Part shown: in pieces, positions 8,795 through 18,219 of the stretch | Layout: the number at the start of each line of letters is the position of its first letter | How positions within the stretch are numbered: position 1 is the stretch's first letter | NCBI GenBank assembly: GCA_021849805.1 | Contig: JAJZSL010000007.1 | Location: 1 to 64,000 of the forward strand | Reading direction: 5' to 3' | DNA: 64,000 nucleotides | DNA from: a bacterium | Lineage (GTDB): Bacteria; Verrucomicrobiota; Verrucomicrobiia; Chthoniobacterales; UBA6821 | The notes under the pieces: model-generated | The model's database searches: none | What the model saw: only the letters and a program-made list of their open reading frames with translations | What the model was told of the DNA's origin: nothing | Program-made: the position numbers and the translations under genes

Positions 8795-8972
8795 AGCGGA
8801 AGTAGGTTGAGGTTTTATTGTTGGTTATTTACTGCTGGCTAAGCAAGGAGATAGATCTTGAGGAGATGGATTTTCTTAAGGAGTTATCAAGAGAACCGCT
8901 TTAATTAGATAGTCTCCTCATGGCAAAAAGAAATGAAACGCAGTTTTAGAAGCGCGGCTTTAGGATAAGCAG

Positions 8973-9839
8973 TTAGAAATTTCTTGGCACGTTCTTTTTT
9001 CTTGTCGTGATCTGAAGGAGCGCTTTTTTTTCTTCAAGAGTGAGCTCTCGATATTTTCCTGGAGGAAGATGCTGGAGTTGTAAGGGACCAAAACGTATTC
9101 GCACCAAGCGCTTCACCTTGAATCCAAGTGATCCGAGCATGATACGAATTTGGCGTTTGAGGCCTTGATGAAGAATGAGCTTGATCTTAGAAGGTTCTAT
9201 TTGAGTAACAGAGAGAACACGAGCTAATCTTCCTTGAGTATTACTTCCAATTTTTCTTCCTGTGGCTTGACCTAGATTGGGCAGCAGAAGACTCGCAGGA
9301 GATTTTGCCGATGGAGCATGAGCTCTGGAAATGGAAATATCTCCTGTTTTCTTGGACAGATGACTCTTAGGAGAAGTCTTTATCCATATTCCTTTTTTCA
9401 GTGCAGCAGCAGCCTTTGAGGAAAAAGGTTGATCCAGGAGGACGACATACTCTTTATCAATGGACCGTGAAGGGTGGAGAAGTTGTTGTGCTAGCTCTCC
9501 ATCATTGGTGAGCAGCAAGAGTCCTTCACTCTCCTTGTCGAGACGTCCAACATGAAAGAGATCAGAAAACTCTCTGGGAAGAAGCTCAAAAATTGTTTTC
9601 TCTGCAAAACGATCTGATCGCGTGCAAGTGTAGCCTCTGGGTTTGTGAAGAAGGAGATAGCGCAGTGGGGCCGCTTGAACCTGCTTGCCGTAGACACAAA
9701 CCAGATCATCATCACCAACGCGCCTTCCCAAATCTCCAGAGCAACTTCCATTAATAGTAACAGCACCCTTGAGGAGGAGTTCTTCGACAGAGCGACGTGA
9801 TCCTAAGCCAGCCAAGGCAAGAAAACGATTAATACGCAT
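8973..9839 (-). CDS. 16S/23S rRNA pseudouridine synthase, RsuA/RluB/E/F family
   Basis: The enzyme isomerises uridine to pseudouridine in rRNA. The 288-residue protein has an N-terminal S4 RNA-binding domain (RINRFLALAGLGSRRSVEEL), LLHKPRGYTCT, and the catalytic motif GRLDKESEGLLLLTNDG with the nucleophilic Asp. The RQIRIML motif is in the C-terminal part. A region of about 40 residues between the catalytic core and that motif (about 150-200) is rich in Lys and Ser and unusual in length. A basic tail ends TRKKNVPRNF. Which uridine it modifies cannot be told from sequence alone. Confidence 0.92.
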   Translation of the reverse strand: MRINRFLALAGLGSRRSVEELLLKGAVTINGSCSGDLGRRVGDDDLVCVYGKQVQAAPLRYLLLHKPRGYTCTRSDRFAEKTIFELLPREFSDLFHVGRLDKESEGLLLLTNDGELAQQLLHPSRSIDKEYVVLLDQPFSSKAAAALKKGIWIKTSPKSHLSKKTGDISISRAHAPSAKSPASLLLPNLGQATGRKIGSNTQGRLARVLSVTQIEPSKIKLILHQGLKRQIRIMLGSLGFKVKRLVRIRFGPLQLQHLPPGKYRELTLEEKKALLQITTRKKNVPRNF

Positions 9840-9952
9840 TAGATGTCGCTCCTCCTTCCTGGAATAAGCAAAGAACTAAAATGTTTTTCAAACGCTCTAG
9901 GGAGAACCCAAATAAGAAAAATTACAGGCCCAAGCGTGATCCAGGCGGGGGT

Positions 9953-10108
9953 CTAAGCGTCTGGTTTTGTCTTGGGAAGGCCAAGGACTCGCTGACCTTC
10001 TTTCCACTGAGAACGTTTCTTCAGTAGATCGACACGTTCGAAGCGCTTTAGCACACTGCGCTTAGCAACAATAGAGCTGGAGCCTTTGAGGCTGGGATGT
10101 TGACTCAT
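9953..10108 (-). CDS. Small basic protein of the Verrucomicrobia/Chlamydiae type
   Basis: The 51-residue protein starts at ATG 10108 with MSQHPSLKGSS. It is strongly basic and contains VLKRFERVDLLKKRSQWKEG and ends near GLPKTKPDA. This pattern matches my memory of the small basic protein family (TIGR04137) that is widespread in Verrucomicrobia and Chlamydiae; its role is unknown. A longer frame to 10189 adds 27 residues unlike the family and is rejected. It is the best taxonomic marker in the window. Confidence 0.8.
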   Translation of the reverse strand: MSQHPSLKGSSSIVAKRSVLKRFERVDLLKKRSQWKEGQRVLGLPKTKPDA

Positions 10109-10321
10109 AAAGCAGAGGAGAGTAGGCGCTCTCCCCCACTCAATCAAGGAAAAAATATCAATGATGATTCTGATGATGATTTTTTCCATGAAGAAAACAG
10201 CTCCCCCTACTTTTTATAAGGCTAAGAGCTCGGAGTACTCATCTTCTCCATGGAGAAATCAGATCATACGCCTTATTGCTCTTCGCTTTTCAATAGGCTA
10301 GTCTTCCTCTCTCCTCACACC

Positions 10322-11431
10322 ATGCCCTTACTTGACCAATACGTTCTTAGAAAATTCGCTATCCCTTTTCTCTACTCCTTGATGGGGTTTATTGCTATTT
10401 GGTTTGTTTGGAATTTGAGTGTGAATCTTCCTGATTTTCTACAAGGTCACCTCACTCTTGGTCTGCTGCTCCATTTCTATGGAACGCAGATTCCTAATGT
10501 GATTGTTCAAAGTATCCCTGTAGGAGAACTCTTAGCTCTTCTCTATGCCATGACCCAGATGTCACGGAGTAATGAAATTATCTCTATGCTTTGTGCTGGG
10601 AGGAGTCTGGAGCGTATCTTGCTCCCTTTTTTTTGTGTTGGATTGCTCTTAGTTGTTCTTAGTACTTATCTCAATTACCAGCAAGCTCCCCAAGCAGAAG
10701 CTATCAAAAATCAGCTCATGGAGGAAATCAAGAATGGGAAAAAAAATAGGACGATTATTGGGAATCATCTTTTTCGTAATCGAGCAGACCATCGTACGTG
10801 GTATTTGCAATCCTTAGATGTGGCTCATCAATCAGCTCATGAAGTTCAAATTATTCAACAAAATGAGCAAGGTGATCTTCTAGAGGAATGGTATGCTCTT
10901 GATGCTCATTTCGATCCTGCCACGCATGCCTGGAGGCTTGAGCAAATGCACCATGTCACTATTGATCCTAGAGGGGGTAATATCCTCACTTTTGATGCTT
11001 CTCCTCACTTTGAAATCACCAACTGGAGTGAATCTCCTTGGCGTATTGCTAGCTCAACAATGAATCCTGATTACTTGAGTGTGCCAGAGCTTCGAGATTA
11101 TTTGAAGAATAACAGCGATTTTACCAAACCTCGTCTTGCTCCCTTCAAGACTCATTTGGATTATCGGTGGGCTCTTCCTTGGACCTGTTTTATTGTTATT
11201 CTTCTGGCAGCTCCTTGTTCTCTGATTTATTCACGCAGAAGCATCTTAAGTGGTGTTGCTCTTGCAGTAGGATTTTTTGTAGCTCTGCTCTTCTCGAGCA
11301 ATCTTTTTCTAGCACTGGGCAAAGGCTATCGTTCTCCAGCTTGGGTGGCAGCGTGGGGGCCCATGATTCTTTTTGCAGCTATTGGCGTTTTTCTTCTCCG
11401 CAGAAAATCAAGTGGTCGGGACTTGTGGTAG
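10322..11431 (+). CDS. LPS export permease, LptF/LptG (YjgP/YjgQ) family
   Basis: LptF and LptG are the inner-membrane subunits of the LptB2FG ABC transporter that extracts LPS and pushes it to the outer membrane. This protein of about 369 residues begins MPLLDQYVLRKF, the usual family start. It has three N-terminal helices, a periplasmic beta-jellyroll region (about 130-270) and three C-terminal helices. SRSNEIISMLCAGRS is the cytoplasmic coupling helix that contacts LptB. An in-frame upstream ATG at 10250 adds 24 residues without homology to the usual start. A second member begins at 63413. Confidence 0.88.
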   Translation: MPLLDQYVLRKFAIPFLYSLMGFIAIWFVWNLSVNLPDFLQGHLTLGLLLHFYGTQIPNVIVQSIPVGELLALLYAMTQMSRSNEIISMLCAGRSLERILLPFFCVGLLLVVLSTYLNYQQAPQAEAIKNQLMEEIKNGKKNRTIIGNHLFRNRADHRTWYLQSLDVAHQSAHEVQIIQQNEQGDLLEEWYALDAHFDPATHAWRLEQMHHVTIDPRGGNILTFDASPHFEITNWSESPWRIASSTMNPDYLSVPELRDYLKNNSDFTKPRLAPFKTHLDYRWALPWTCFIVILLAAPCSLIYSRRSILSGVALAVGFFVALLFSSNLFLALGKGYRSPAWVAAWGPMILFAAIGVFLLRRKSSGRDLW

Positions 11432-11482
11432 AGTAAGTTGATACGACCAATATTTTCTTGGTCGAGCTAGCTGGTTGGAAGG

Positions 11483-13501
11483 TCAGATTATTTCTAGCTT
11501 ACAGGGGGGGAGAGCTTTTAAGAAGGCCTTTCCATAAGGTTGATGAAGGATACGACTATCCAAAATAACGATCATCCCTTCGTCCTCTTTATTGCGAATG
11601 AGTCGACCAACACCTTGACGTAATTTTAAAATCGCTTCAGGAAGAGCATAATCACTAAAACCATGGCCTCCTTGAGCCACTACTTCTTCAAAGCGTGCTT
11701 GAGTAAGGGGATGATCAGGAGTAGCAAAAGGGAGTCGAGTGATCATGACGTTGGAGAGAGCTTCTCCGGGAATATCAACTCCCGTCCAAAAACTCTCGGT
11801 TCCAAAGAGCACGCAAGGCTTACCAGAGCGAAACTCCTCAAGCATATGTAAGCGTGAGAGACCAGCACCTTGAAGAAGAAAATGCCATTGTTGCTTCTCA
11901 AAAAAAGGTTTCAACTCCTCAGCCATAGCATGCATGCTACGATAGCTAGTAAAGAGCACAAAGGTTCTAGCTTGACTCTTCTGAGTAAAATAAATGATCC
12001 ATTTTTTGAGATCTCTTTGGTAGTTGGGGTGACGAGGGTCAGGCATTTGACCAACAAGATAGAGGCGCATCTGTTTTTGATAATCAAAAGGAGATCCTAG
12101 TTGGAGTGCCGGCACTTCTAGAGCTCCTACACGAGCTCTAAAATAGGAGAGATCCGAGGCTCCGATGGAGAGGGTAGCACTTGTGAGAATAGCACTTGTT
12201 TTCTTCCTAAAGAGCTTCTCTTGCAGATAGGTCGATATATTCAGAGGAGCAGCGCGAAGGGTGCAGGAAATAGGTGAGCGCTCCTTCTTCTCAACCCAGT
12301 AGACATGCTGCTCAAGACGTTGATCCAAGAAGGCAAGAAGATGTTCTCTGCTCTCCGTAAGCTCCTCCCTAATGTCCTGAAGTTCCGCTTGGATTCTCTC
12401 CTGAGAGCTCAGAGAACTATTAGAGGCACGAGGAGGAGATATGATCTCCAGGGAGAGATGAAGCTTTTCCAAAGAGTGAAGAAGTTTTTTAGTTTCTTCC
12501 TCCTTGAGAAAATCAAGCTGCTCTGGCGTGCGCAAGCGGTATTGACGACTATCTCTAAAATCTAATCCTAGGAGCAACGAGTCAAAAAATCGCTGATGGA
12601 GGGCAAAAAGCTCTTGAACCTGAGCACTAGCATTTTTCTCTTTGAGCTGTTGGAGAATCCCTCGTTGAGTTTTTGGATGATAGAGGCGATGAAGGAGTTG
12701 TTTAAAGCGCTCTTGAGAAAAAGTGATACCAAAGTGATTGGAAGCGACTTGTTCGATCATGTGAGCTTCATCGAGTACTAGAAAATCATTGGGGAAGAGA
12801 TACCCCTCTTTTTTTTCATGAGGATCTTCTAGAAGTGTGAAGAAGAGGGTGTGATTGAGAATGAGAATATCAGCACTGAGAGCTCGCTGTCGTGCTGCTT
12901 GATAGAAACACTTGGGATCCCTACCACAGGTCTTTGGAGAGCAGAGTGCTCGATCACTGCAGACATGAGCCCAAATTTGAGGATCTGTTTCTGGGGAGAG
13001 GGAACTCCTGGTTCCATCGTGCGTCGTTTCACTCCAGCGGGCAATGCGCTCTAATTCTGGCAGAAGATCAGCCATAAAAAAATCAGAAGCATGGTAGAGA
13101 GCTCGCTGAAGGGAGGCAGGACAAAAATAATTCTCTCTTCCTTTGAGGAGAACAGCATCAAAGGAACGACCAAGTAGATGCTTCAGTAAGGGCAAGTCTT
13201 TATAGAATAGTTGCTCTTGCAGTGTAATGGTGTGTGTGCAGATAACGGCTTTGCGCTTGGAATGAAGGGCATGGAGAAGTGATGGAATCAAATAAGCAAG
13301 TGATTTTCCAACACCTGTTCCTGCTTCTACAACAAGGTGCTCTTCTTCTTCCAGTGCCTTAGCAATAGCAGAAGCCATGTCAACTTGCTGAGTGCGAATT
13401 TCAAATCCCTGGATTTGAGAGAGAAGGCCTCCTTGACTAAAAATATCGATCACTTGCTCCGTGAGTGAAGAGGGGGCTGAAGATAATTGTTCTGCTCTCA
13501 T
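11483..13501 (-). CDS. dinG: DinG-family ATP-dependent DNA helicase
   Basis: DinG/XPD-like superfamily 2 helicases unwind 5'-3' and resolve R-loops and stalled forks. The 672-residue protein has Walker A EAGTGVGKSLAYL, an Fe-S-type cluster of Cys (CSDRALCSPKTCGRDPKC), DEAH as LVLDEAH, TSATL, and helicase motifs V-VI (FGTESFWTGVDIPG, QGVGRLIRN). Length and order are normal. It is followed by the dihydrouridine synthase gene upstream on the same strand, with only 21 bp between them. Confidence 0.9.
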   Translation of the reverse strand: MRAEQLSSAPSSLTEQVIDIFSQGGLLSQIQGFEIRTQQVDMASAIAKALEEEEHLVVEAGTGVGKSLAYLIPSLLHALHSKRKAVICTHTITLQEQLFYKDLPLLKHLLGRSFDAVLLKGRENYFCPASLQRALYHASDFFMADLLPELERIARWSETTHDGTRSSLSPETDPQIWAHVCSDRALCSPKTCGRDPKCFYQAARQRALSADILILNHTLFFTLLEDPHEKKEGYLFPNDFLVLDEAHMIEQVASNHFGITFSQERFKQLLHRLYHPKTQRGILQQLKEKNASAQVQELFALHQRFFDSLLLGLDFRDSRQYRLRTPEQLDFLKEEETKKLLHSLEKLHLSLEIISPPRASNSSLSSQERIQAELQDIREELTESREHLLAFLDQRLEQHVYWVEKKERSPISCTLRAAPLNISTYLQEKLFRKKTSAILTSATLSIGASDLSYFRARVGALEVPALQLGSPFDYQKQMRLYLVGQMPDPRHPNYQRDLKKWIIYFTQKSQARTFVLFTSYRSMHAMAEELKPFFEKQQWHFLLQGAGLSRLHMLEEFRSGKPCVLFGTESFWTGVDIPGEALSNVMITRLPFATPDHPLTQARFEEVVAQGGHGFSDYALPEAILKLRQGVGRLIRNKEDEGMIVILDSRILHQPYGKAFLKALPPCKLEII

Positions 13502-13522
13502 GTGTTCATGGAGTCCCCCCCC

Positions 13523-14476
13523 TCAAAGAGCTGCAACGAGGAGTTCGGAGAAAAGATCCTCTAACTCTAGTAAGGAGGAGAGATGTGATATTTTCTCACG
13601 GAGTGGCCGTGCGCTTGGAAAGCCTCTGGTGTAGGCCATTAAGCGAGCACGCATCCCAGCCATAGCGACTGCTTCATTTTTCTTCAGAGCAATCTCCTCA
13701 AGGCAATGGCGATAAATCAGCTTCCAGCGTTCTTGTAGGGTTGGTTGAATAGGTGAGCGCTCTCCTTGAAGAGCAGCTCGAATTTCCCTAAAAATCCAAG
13801 GAGAACTCATCGCAGCTCGTCCTATCATCAGTCCAGCAACTCCACTGCTCAAAGCTCTGAGTGCATCAGCGGCAGAGGCAAGATCACCATTACCAATGAC
13901 AGGAATACTGACGGTTTGAACAACCTGAGCAATGACCTCCCAATCAGCGCTGCCACTATACCCTTGAGCCTTTGTCCGACCATGGACGGTGAGACGTGTT
14001 ATACCGCTCTGCTCAAGAAGACGTGCTGTTGTCGTGGCATTGATGGAAGTAGCATCCCAGCCGATGCGGATTTTGGCAGTGAGTGGAAGTGGAGCAACGG
14101 CTTTGACCAGGGCACTGGCTACCTTCTCTAAGCGATGGCAATCGCGAAGCAGGGCAGATCCTCCATAACGACAAACAACCTTATTGGCAGGACATCCTAC
14201 ATTCAGATCAATGAAGTCAGGCTTGACCCACTCGATCACACGCTCTGCAGCTCTAGCAAGCGCTCCTGCATCACCTCCAAAAAGCTGCACCCCAAGAGGG
14301 CGCTCTTCCTCAGTAAAGAAAAGATAACGGCGTGTTCTCTCATTCTGATGCATGATACCCTCAGCTGAAACAAATTCTGTCGTTAAAATATCGGCTCCTT
14401 GTTCTTTGCAAAGGCGACGAAAGATAGAATTGGTCACTCCGGCCATAGGAGCTAGAAAAAGAGGAAGAGAGCCCAT
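13523..14476 (-). CDS. tRNA-dihydrouridine synthase (DusB-like)
   Basis: This FMN enzyme reduces uridine in the tRNA D-loop. Starting at ATG 14476 (MGSLPLFLAPMAGVTNSIF) gives 317 residues, the usual length. The longer frame to 14566 would overlap the upstream gene. Visible motifs are APMAGVT (FMN), NVGCPANKVV with the catalytic Cys, KIRIGWD, TVHGRT and IGNGD, then GLMIGRAA. Near-contiguous with dinG downstream and the 14529 gene upstream, so likely co-transcribed. Confidence 0.92.
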   Translation of the reverse strand: MGSLPLFLAPMAGVTNSIFRRLCKEQGADILTTEFVSAEGIMHQNERTRRYLFFTEEERPLGVQLFGGDAGALARAAERVIEWVKPDFIDLNVGCPANKVVCRYGGSALLRDCHRLEKVASALVKAVAPLPLTAKIRIGWDATSINATTTARLLEQSGITRLTVHGRTKAQGYSGSADWEVIAQVVQTVSIPVIGNGDLASAADALRALSSGVAGLMIGRAAMSSPWIFREIRAALQGERSPIQPTLQERWKLIYRHCLEEIALKKNEAVAMAGMRARLMAYTRGFPSARPLREKISHLSSLLELEDLFSELLVAAL

Positions 14477-14528
14477 GCAGTAGAGGTTGCTAGTAGTTTC
14501 TAAAATTATTCCAAAAAAGAGATTCTCA

Positions 14529-15032
14529 CTAAGAACGACAACTAGCCAAGGTAGCAGCAACCTCATGCTGGATTGCTAGTAGGTTTTCTAGGCTAAGGTG
14601 AGGATCTTCTATCAAGAAAGTCTCTCCACCCGATTGATATTGATAGACCAGAAGAGAGGGATGGGATGAGGGAAGGGATTTGAGGATTTTCTTGCGCTCT
14701 AGCATAAGAGCTAGAATGTAGATAGTAGGAACATGTTTGGGATCCTCAAGAGAGAGAAGATGGCGGAGCATGCCTTGAGCATCATTTTTGGTAATAGGCT
14801 CTGCAGGTGGCTCTGCAGGTCGTTCATAGAGAGATCTCCAAAATGAAAAAGCCTTGGGAGCACGCGTCTCTTTTTTTCGCTCCTCCCAGGCTCTTTGACT
14901 TAAATCAAGTCGTTCATAGCCCTCTTCTCGAGCAAAGAGAAGGGTGTAGAAGGACTCCCCTTCTTCAAAAGGTCTCCCTGTTGCTTGGCAAATGGAAGAA
15001 GGAGATGGAATGTTCCACTGGTGCTGCATCAT
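14529..15032 (-). CDS. Conserved-looking protein of unknown function, 167 residues
   Basis: The protein has a putative metal-binding start (SSICQATGRPFEEGESFYTLLF) and then a charged region. A helical middle follows (MLRHLLSLEDPKHVPTIYIL), and near the end is a beta segment (LLVYQYQSGGETFLIEDP). I recall similar proteins in PVC bacteria but cannot name a domain. It is 15 bp from the M20 peptidase stop and upstream of dus, so it sits in a minus-strand operon. Confidence 0.62.
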   Translation of the reverse strand: MMQHQWNIPSPSSICQATGRPFEEGESFYTLLFAREEGYERLDLSQRAWEERKKETRAPKAFSFWRSLYERPAEPPAEPITKNDAQGMLRHLLSLEDPKHVPTIYILALMLERKKILKSLPSSHPSLLVYQYQSGGETFLIEDPHLSLENLLAIQHEVAATLASCRS

Positions 15033-15047
15033 GGTGAGAAGAGAGAG

Positions 15048-16397
15048 CTAGAGGGCTAATTTTTTTAAAAGATGTTTGTTGAGCTCGATCCCAGCAAAGA
15101 AATTTTTTAGAAGAATATTCTCATTAGGGGAATGCATGCCGCAATCGGGATTGGCCAATCCAAGCAAGAGGGTGTCCAGATGGAGGATTTTCTTAAAGCT
15201 AGCTACGATAGGAATGCTCGCTCCCTCACGCAAGAGGAGAGGGGCTACTCCAAAACTCTCTTCAAGAGCTTGCTGAGCTGCCTTGCCATAGAAGGAGTGA
15301 GGGTCCATCCAATAGGGATCCCCACAGTGACCAGGTTTTATCTCTAGAGAAACTCCTCGAGGCAAATGAGCTCGAAGATGAGCTTCGACTTGCTGAAGTG
15401 CTCTCTGGGGAGATTGAGGAGCAACTAAGCGAAAGCTCAATTTAACAAAGGCTTCTCGAGGGATAATAGTTTTTGTTCCCTCTCCTTGATAACCACCTCC
15501 AAATCCATTGACTTCGATCGTAGGTCGTGCTCCAAGACGCTCAAAAGTACTAAATCCTGCTTCTCCAACAAGCTCCCTAACGCCTGCTAGTCGTTGGAGA
15601 GCATTCTCTCCTGTTGAGGAAATTTTTTCTACAGCAGCCAGGAGTTCTCTCTCCCATGGGTCCAGTGGTTGAAGATCTTCAATAAATCCAGGGACTAAAA
15701 TACGTCCTTCTCCATCATGTAACGAGGCAATAAGACGTGCAGCAGCGCTGAGAGGATTGGCCACAGCTCCTCCAAAAAGACCACTGTGTAAATCAGAGGA
15801 GGGTCCACGCACCAGAAATTCCATCGCAGCCACTCCTCGCATGGCATAGGTCATCGCTGGTAAATTTCCAGGAGCCATCCCAGTATCAGAAACAACGATG
15901 ATATCGGCAGAGAGTTCGTGGCGATGTTCTCGAAGGAATGTTTCTAGGTGAGGGCTTCCAATTTCCTCTTCCCCTTCAAGAAGAAAAATAACATTCAGTG
16001 GGAGCTCTCCCTCTTCTTCTAGTGTGGAAGCGATACCGAGAAGGTGAGCTAGAGTAGGAGCTTTGTTGTCAGCAGAGCCACGCGCATAGATTTTCCCTTC
16101 TCGCTCATTGAGGAGAGGCTCAAAAGGAGGAGAATTCCACTGCTCGAGTGGCTCTGCTGGCTGCACATCGTAGTGACCATAGATGAGGAGAGTCTTTTTT
16201 TGAGGATCAGGTGCTCTTCTTGCAACAACAATCGGATGGCCAGCCGTCGGATAAACAGCAGCAGAGAGGCCTATTTTTTCAAAAAGATTCTTCAACCAAT
16301 GAGCACAATCTTCAAGATCATCACTATGTCCTACTTGAGTAGAAACCGTAGGAAAGCGGAGATACTCCAAAAGGGTATCAATAGGATCTGGAATCAT
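15048..16397 (-). CDS. M20-family zinc dipeptidase (ArgE/DapE/CNDP type)
   Basis: This cytosolic dinuclear zinc peptidase cleaves dipeptides. The 449-residue protein carries the full set of metal and catalytic motifs: YGHYDVQP (His and Asp), RGSADNKA (bridging Asp), EGEEEIGS (catalytic and metal Glu), VSDTG (Asp), and CGMHSPNE near the end (His). A dimerisation domain occupies about 190-345, with DLHSGLFGG at its start. Length is typical of the carnosinase-like M20A/F branch. Confidence 0.92.
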   Translation of the reverse strand: MIPDPIDTLLEYLRFPTVSTQVGHSDDLEDCAHWLKNLFEKIGLSAAVYPTAGHPIVVARRAPDPQKKTLLIYGHYDVQPAEPLEQWNSPPFEPLLNEREGKIYARGSADNKAPTLAHLLGIASTLEEEGELPLNVIFLLEGEEEIGSPHLETFLREHRHELSADIIVVSDTGMAPGNLPAMTYAMRGVAAMEFLVRGPSSDLHSGLFGGAVANPLSAAARLIASLHDGEGRILVPGFIEDLQPLDPWERELLAAVEKISSTGENALQRLAGVRELVGEAGFSTFERLGARPTIEVNGFGGGYQGEGTKTIIPREAFVKLSFRLVAPQSPQRALQQVEAHLRAHLPRGVSLEIKPGHCGDPYWMDPHSFYGKAAQQALEESFGVAPLLLREGASIPIVASFKKILHLDTLLLGLANPDCGMHSPNENILLKNFFAGIELNKHLLKKLAL

Positions 16398-16758
16398 AGA
16401 AATAGAAATTTTTAAGCATTTTTAAGCAAGAAGTCTTAACTTAATAGAGAATCAGCAAGAAATTCTCTTCAGAGCTATATCAAGAAGCTGTCGTTAGCTC
16501 TCAAGAAACCTGAAAAAAATAAGCCTCAAGAGAGTGAATAAAAAAAAGCGAACAATCAACTAAAGAAGATCAGTGTAGAAAACTAATAAAAACTAGTAAG
16601 AGAACTTCTTCTCTTCTGCTCTGATTTTTCTATGGATAGTTACTTTCCGAGCGGAAGAATTTTTATTTTATCATTGATCCATCAAGGTCTTTTTTACAAA
16701 GATAATCATCTCCTAAACCAAAAAGCTCAAAAAGTTCTAGCAATTTCCCCTCATTACA
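16398..16758. other. Divergent intergenic region, no gene seen
   Basis: This A/T-rich 361-bp space separates the minus-strand M20 peptidase from the plus-strand Ala-rich protein. It probably holds both promoters, but I cannot place -35/-10 boxes with confidence. No repeat copy or RNA motif was recognised. Confidence 0.4.
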
Positions 16759-17907
16759 ATGATCAATAAAGTTTTCTTCTCCTCCCTGCTGGCAATCCTC
16801 ACTATTGGTTTCGCAATGATATCCACCCCATCTTCTCGAGCACAAGCAGCAGGAGTGTCAGGAGAAGCGAACTCTACTCCCTCAGTGATTCTGATGACTT
16901 CCAATAAGGATTATTTGGATTATAAAAGAGCTATAGGAGATGATCTCGGAGATGCTAGCAACGCGGATCCTCAAGAAATAAAAAAGGATTGGCATGCTAG
17001 TGAAATCCCCGGCTATCTGGAGTACATAAGCAAGAAGGATCCAGAGCACACCTACTCCTTACTAACACAAGTAGAAGTACAAGCAGCTACAGCTACTTTC
17101 AAAACTAGCGAGCCTCTCATAGGTCAATGGGTTCTCGATACAGAGGGAAAATTCATCCTTATTGACTCATGGGGTAATAAAATTGATAGCGATTTTGGTG
17201 TACTGAGTCTTCGTCAATCTCTTGCTGAAACTTCTGCTAGTTCTCGTAACGATCAAACCAGCGATACTAAAAACAGTGATACTACTAATGTAGATCATCA
17301 AGATGACGCCACCGTTCCTACCACTCCTCCTACTCCCACTCCCACCACAGCAAAGAGAACGTGGTTTACGACTAAAAACTTACTCCTAGCAGGAGCCGCT
17401 CTTCTAACAGTTGCTGCAATAGGTACTCTTTGTCTCTGTTGTGCTGCTGCTGGTGCCGCTGCTGCTGGTGCTGAAACTGATACTTTAGTTGCTGGTGCTG
17501 CTGTTGTTCCTGAAACTAATGCTTTAGCCGCTGGTGAAGCTGCTGCTGGTGCTGAAACTGGTGCTTTAGCCGCTAGTGAAGCTGCTGCTGGTGCTGCTGG
17601 TGAAGAAACTGGCGTTAGTGGAGCTGCTCTAGAAAACGAGACACCGATGAATCCCGATGCTCAAAGGTTTTTAGATACTGCACGAGCAAATGCTGCAAAA
17701 CCACCTGTTCCAACTGTTCAACTACAACCGCCTATTCAACCGCCATCGAGTGCACTACAGGCAGGGAATTCAGCAACTCGCTTCGGAGCTATGTCAGGCT
17801 CTTCGGATTCATAAGCTTCTTTTGGTGCTGATGAGGGAAGCGTTCTTCGCGATCCTAATGATCGATATAAATTTGGGAATTGGATAAGTGGTTTCTTTGG
17901 TTCTTAA
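16759..17907 (+). pseudogene. Exported Ala-rich protein, C-terminus cut off by in-frame TAA
   Basis: Residues 1-30 form a signal peptide (FFSSLLAILTIGFAMIS, cleavage near AQA). A mixed region of about 160 residues and a Thr/Pro-rich linker follow. A hydrophobic segment (LLLAGAALLTVAAIGTLCLC) and an Ala/Gly/Glu repeat region (about 225-285) come next. TAA 17812-17814 ends the 351-residue frame, but the same frame continues without break for 30 codons (ASFGADEGS...ISGFFGS) to TAA 17905-17907. The downstream part looks coding, so I read one gene with a late nonsense codon. If 17814 is the true end, the protein merely lacks that tail. No family is recognised; an envelope location is likely. Confidence 0.6.
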
Positions 17908-18040
17908 GGTTTATAGAATAGAAAAGTTTCAGAGTATGGAGAAGGAGTAGCGTAGCAGTGAAGAGGGAAAAAGAAAAATCTTGTAGTTCTCAGGACTCTA
18001 GTGAGTTTTCTCCGTTCAAAACGAGAGCATTTTCACTAAC

Positions 18041-18137
18041 GATGTAGCCGTATGTTGCGCCGTCACTTCGGTCCTCGAGTCCTGAAGGAGGAGAATGCAC
18101 GGCAGGTCTAGCTCTCCTTGTTGCTGGCACCTACATC
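18041..18137. repeat. Family E structured repeat, copy 1
   Basis: This segment is clearly related to 36552..36656. Shared blocks are tgtagccgt, acttcggt/atttcggt, actcgagtcct and aggagaat. The ends form a closing stem, GATGTAG (18041-18047) with CTACATC (18131-18137). In the other copy the same stem is GTTGTAG with CTACAAC, a compensatory pair change. No coding frame is visible. It may be a mobile element with paired ends or a structured RNA. Confidence 0.55.
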
Positions 18138-18142
18138 AACTA

Positions 18143-18176
18143 CAATTTCCTGTCATTTCTAAGTAATTTGACTATA
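18143..18176. repeat. Solo end of a family A element
   Basis: The sequence ending ATTTCTAAGTAATTTGACTA then TA is the reverse complement of the family A terminal repeat. The rest of the element is absent or replaced by the family E copy next to it. Confidence 0.7.
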
Positions 18177-18219
18177 AAGCGTAAAACGCTCTAAGAGGTG
18201 CTCTAGAAATTGTTGTGAT

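Larger units (their letters stand above)
17908..18219. other. Intergenic region with family E and solo family A end
   Basis: No gene is seen here. It holds one family E element (18041..18137) and, 5 bp after it, a single end of family A (18143..18176). The TamB stop follows at 18220. Confidence 0.5.

Noticed and set aside
13766-14131. 121-codon plus-strand frame
   Set aside because: Fully antisense to the dihydrouridine synthase gene; Ser/Thr-rich shadow.
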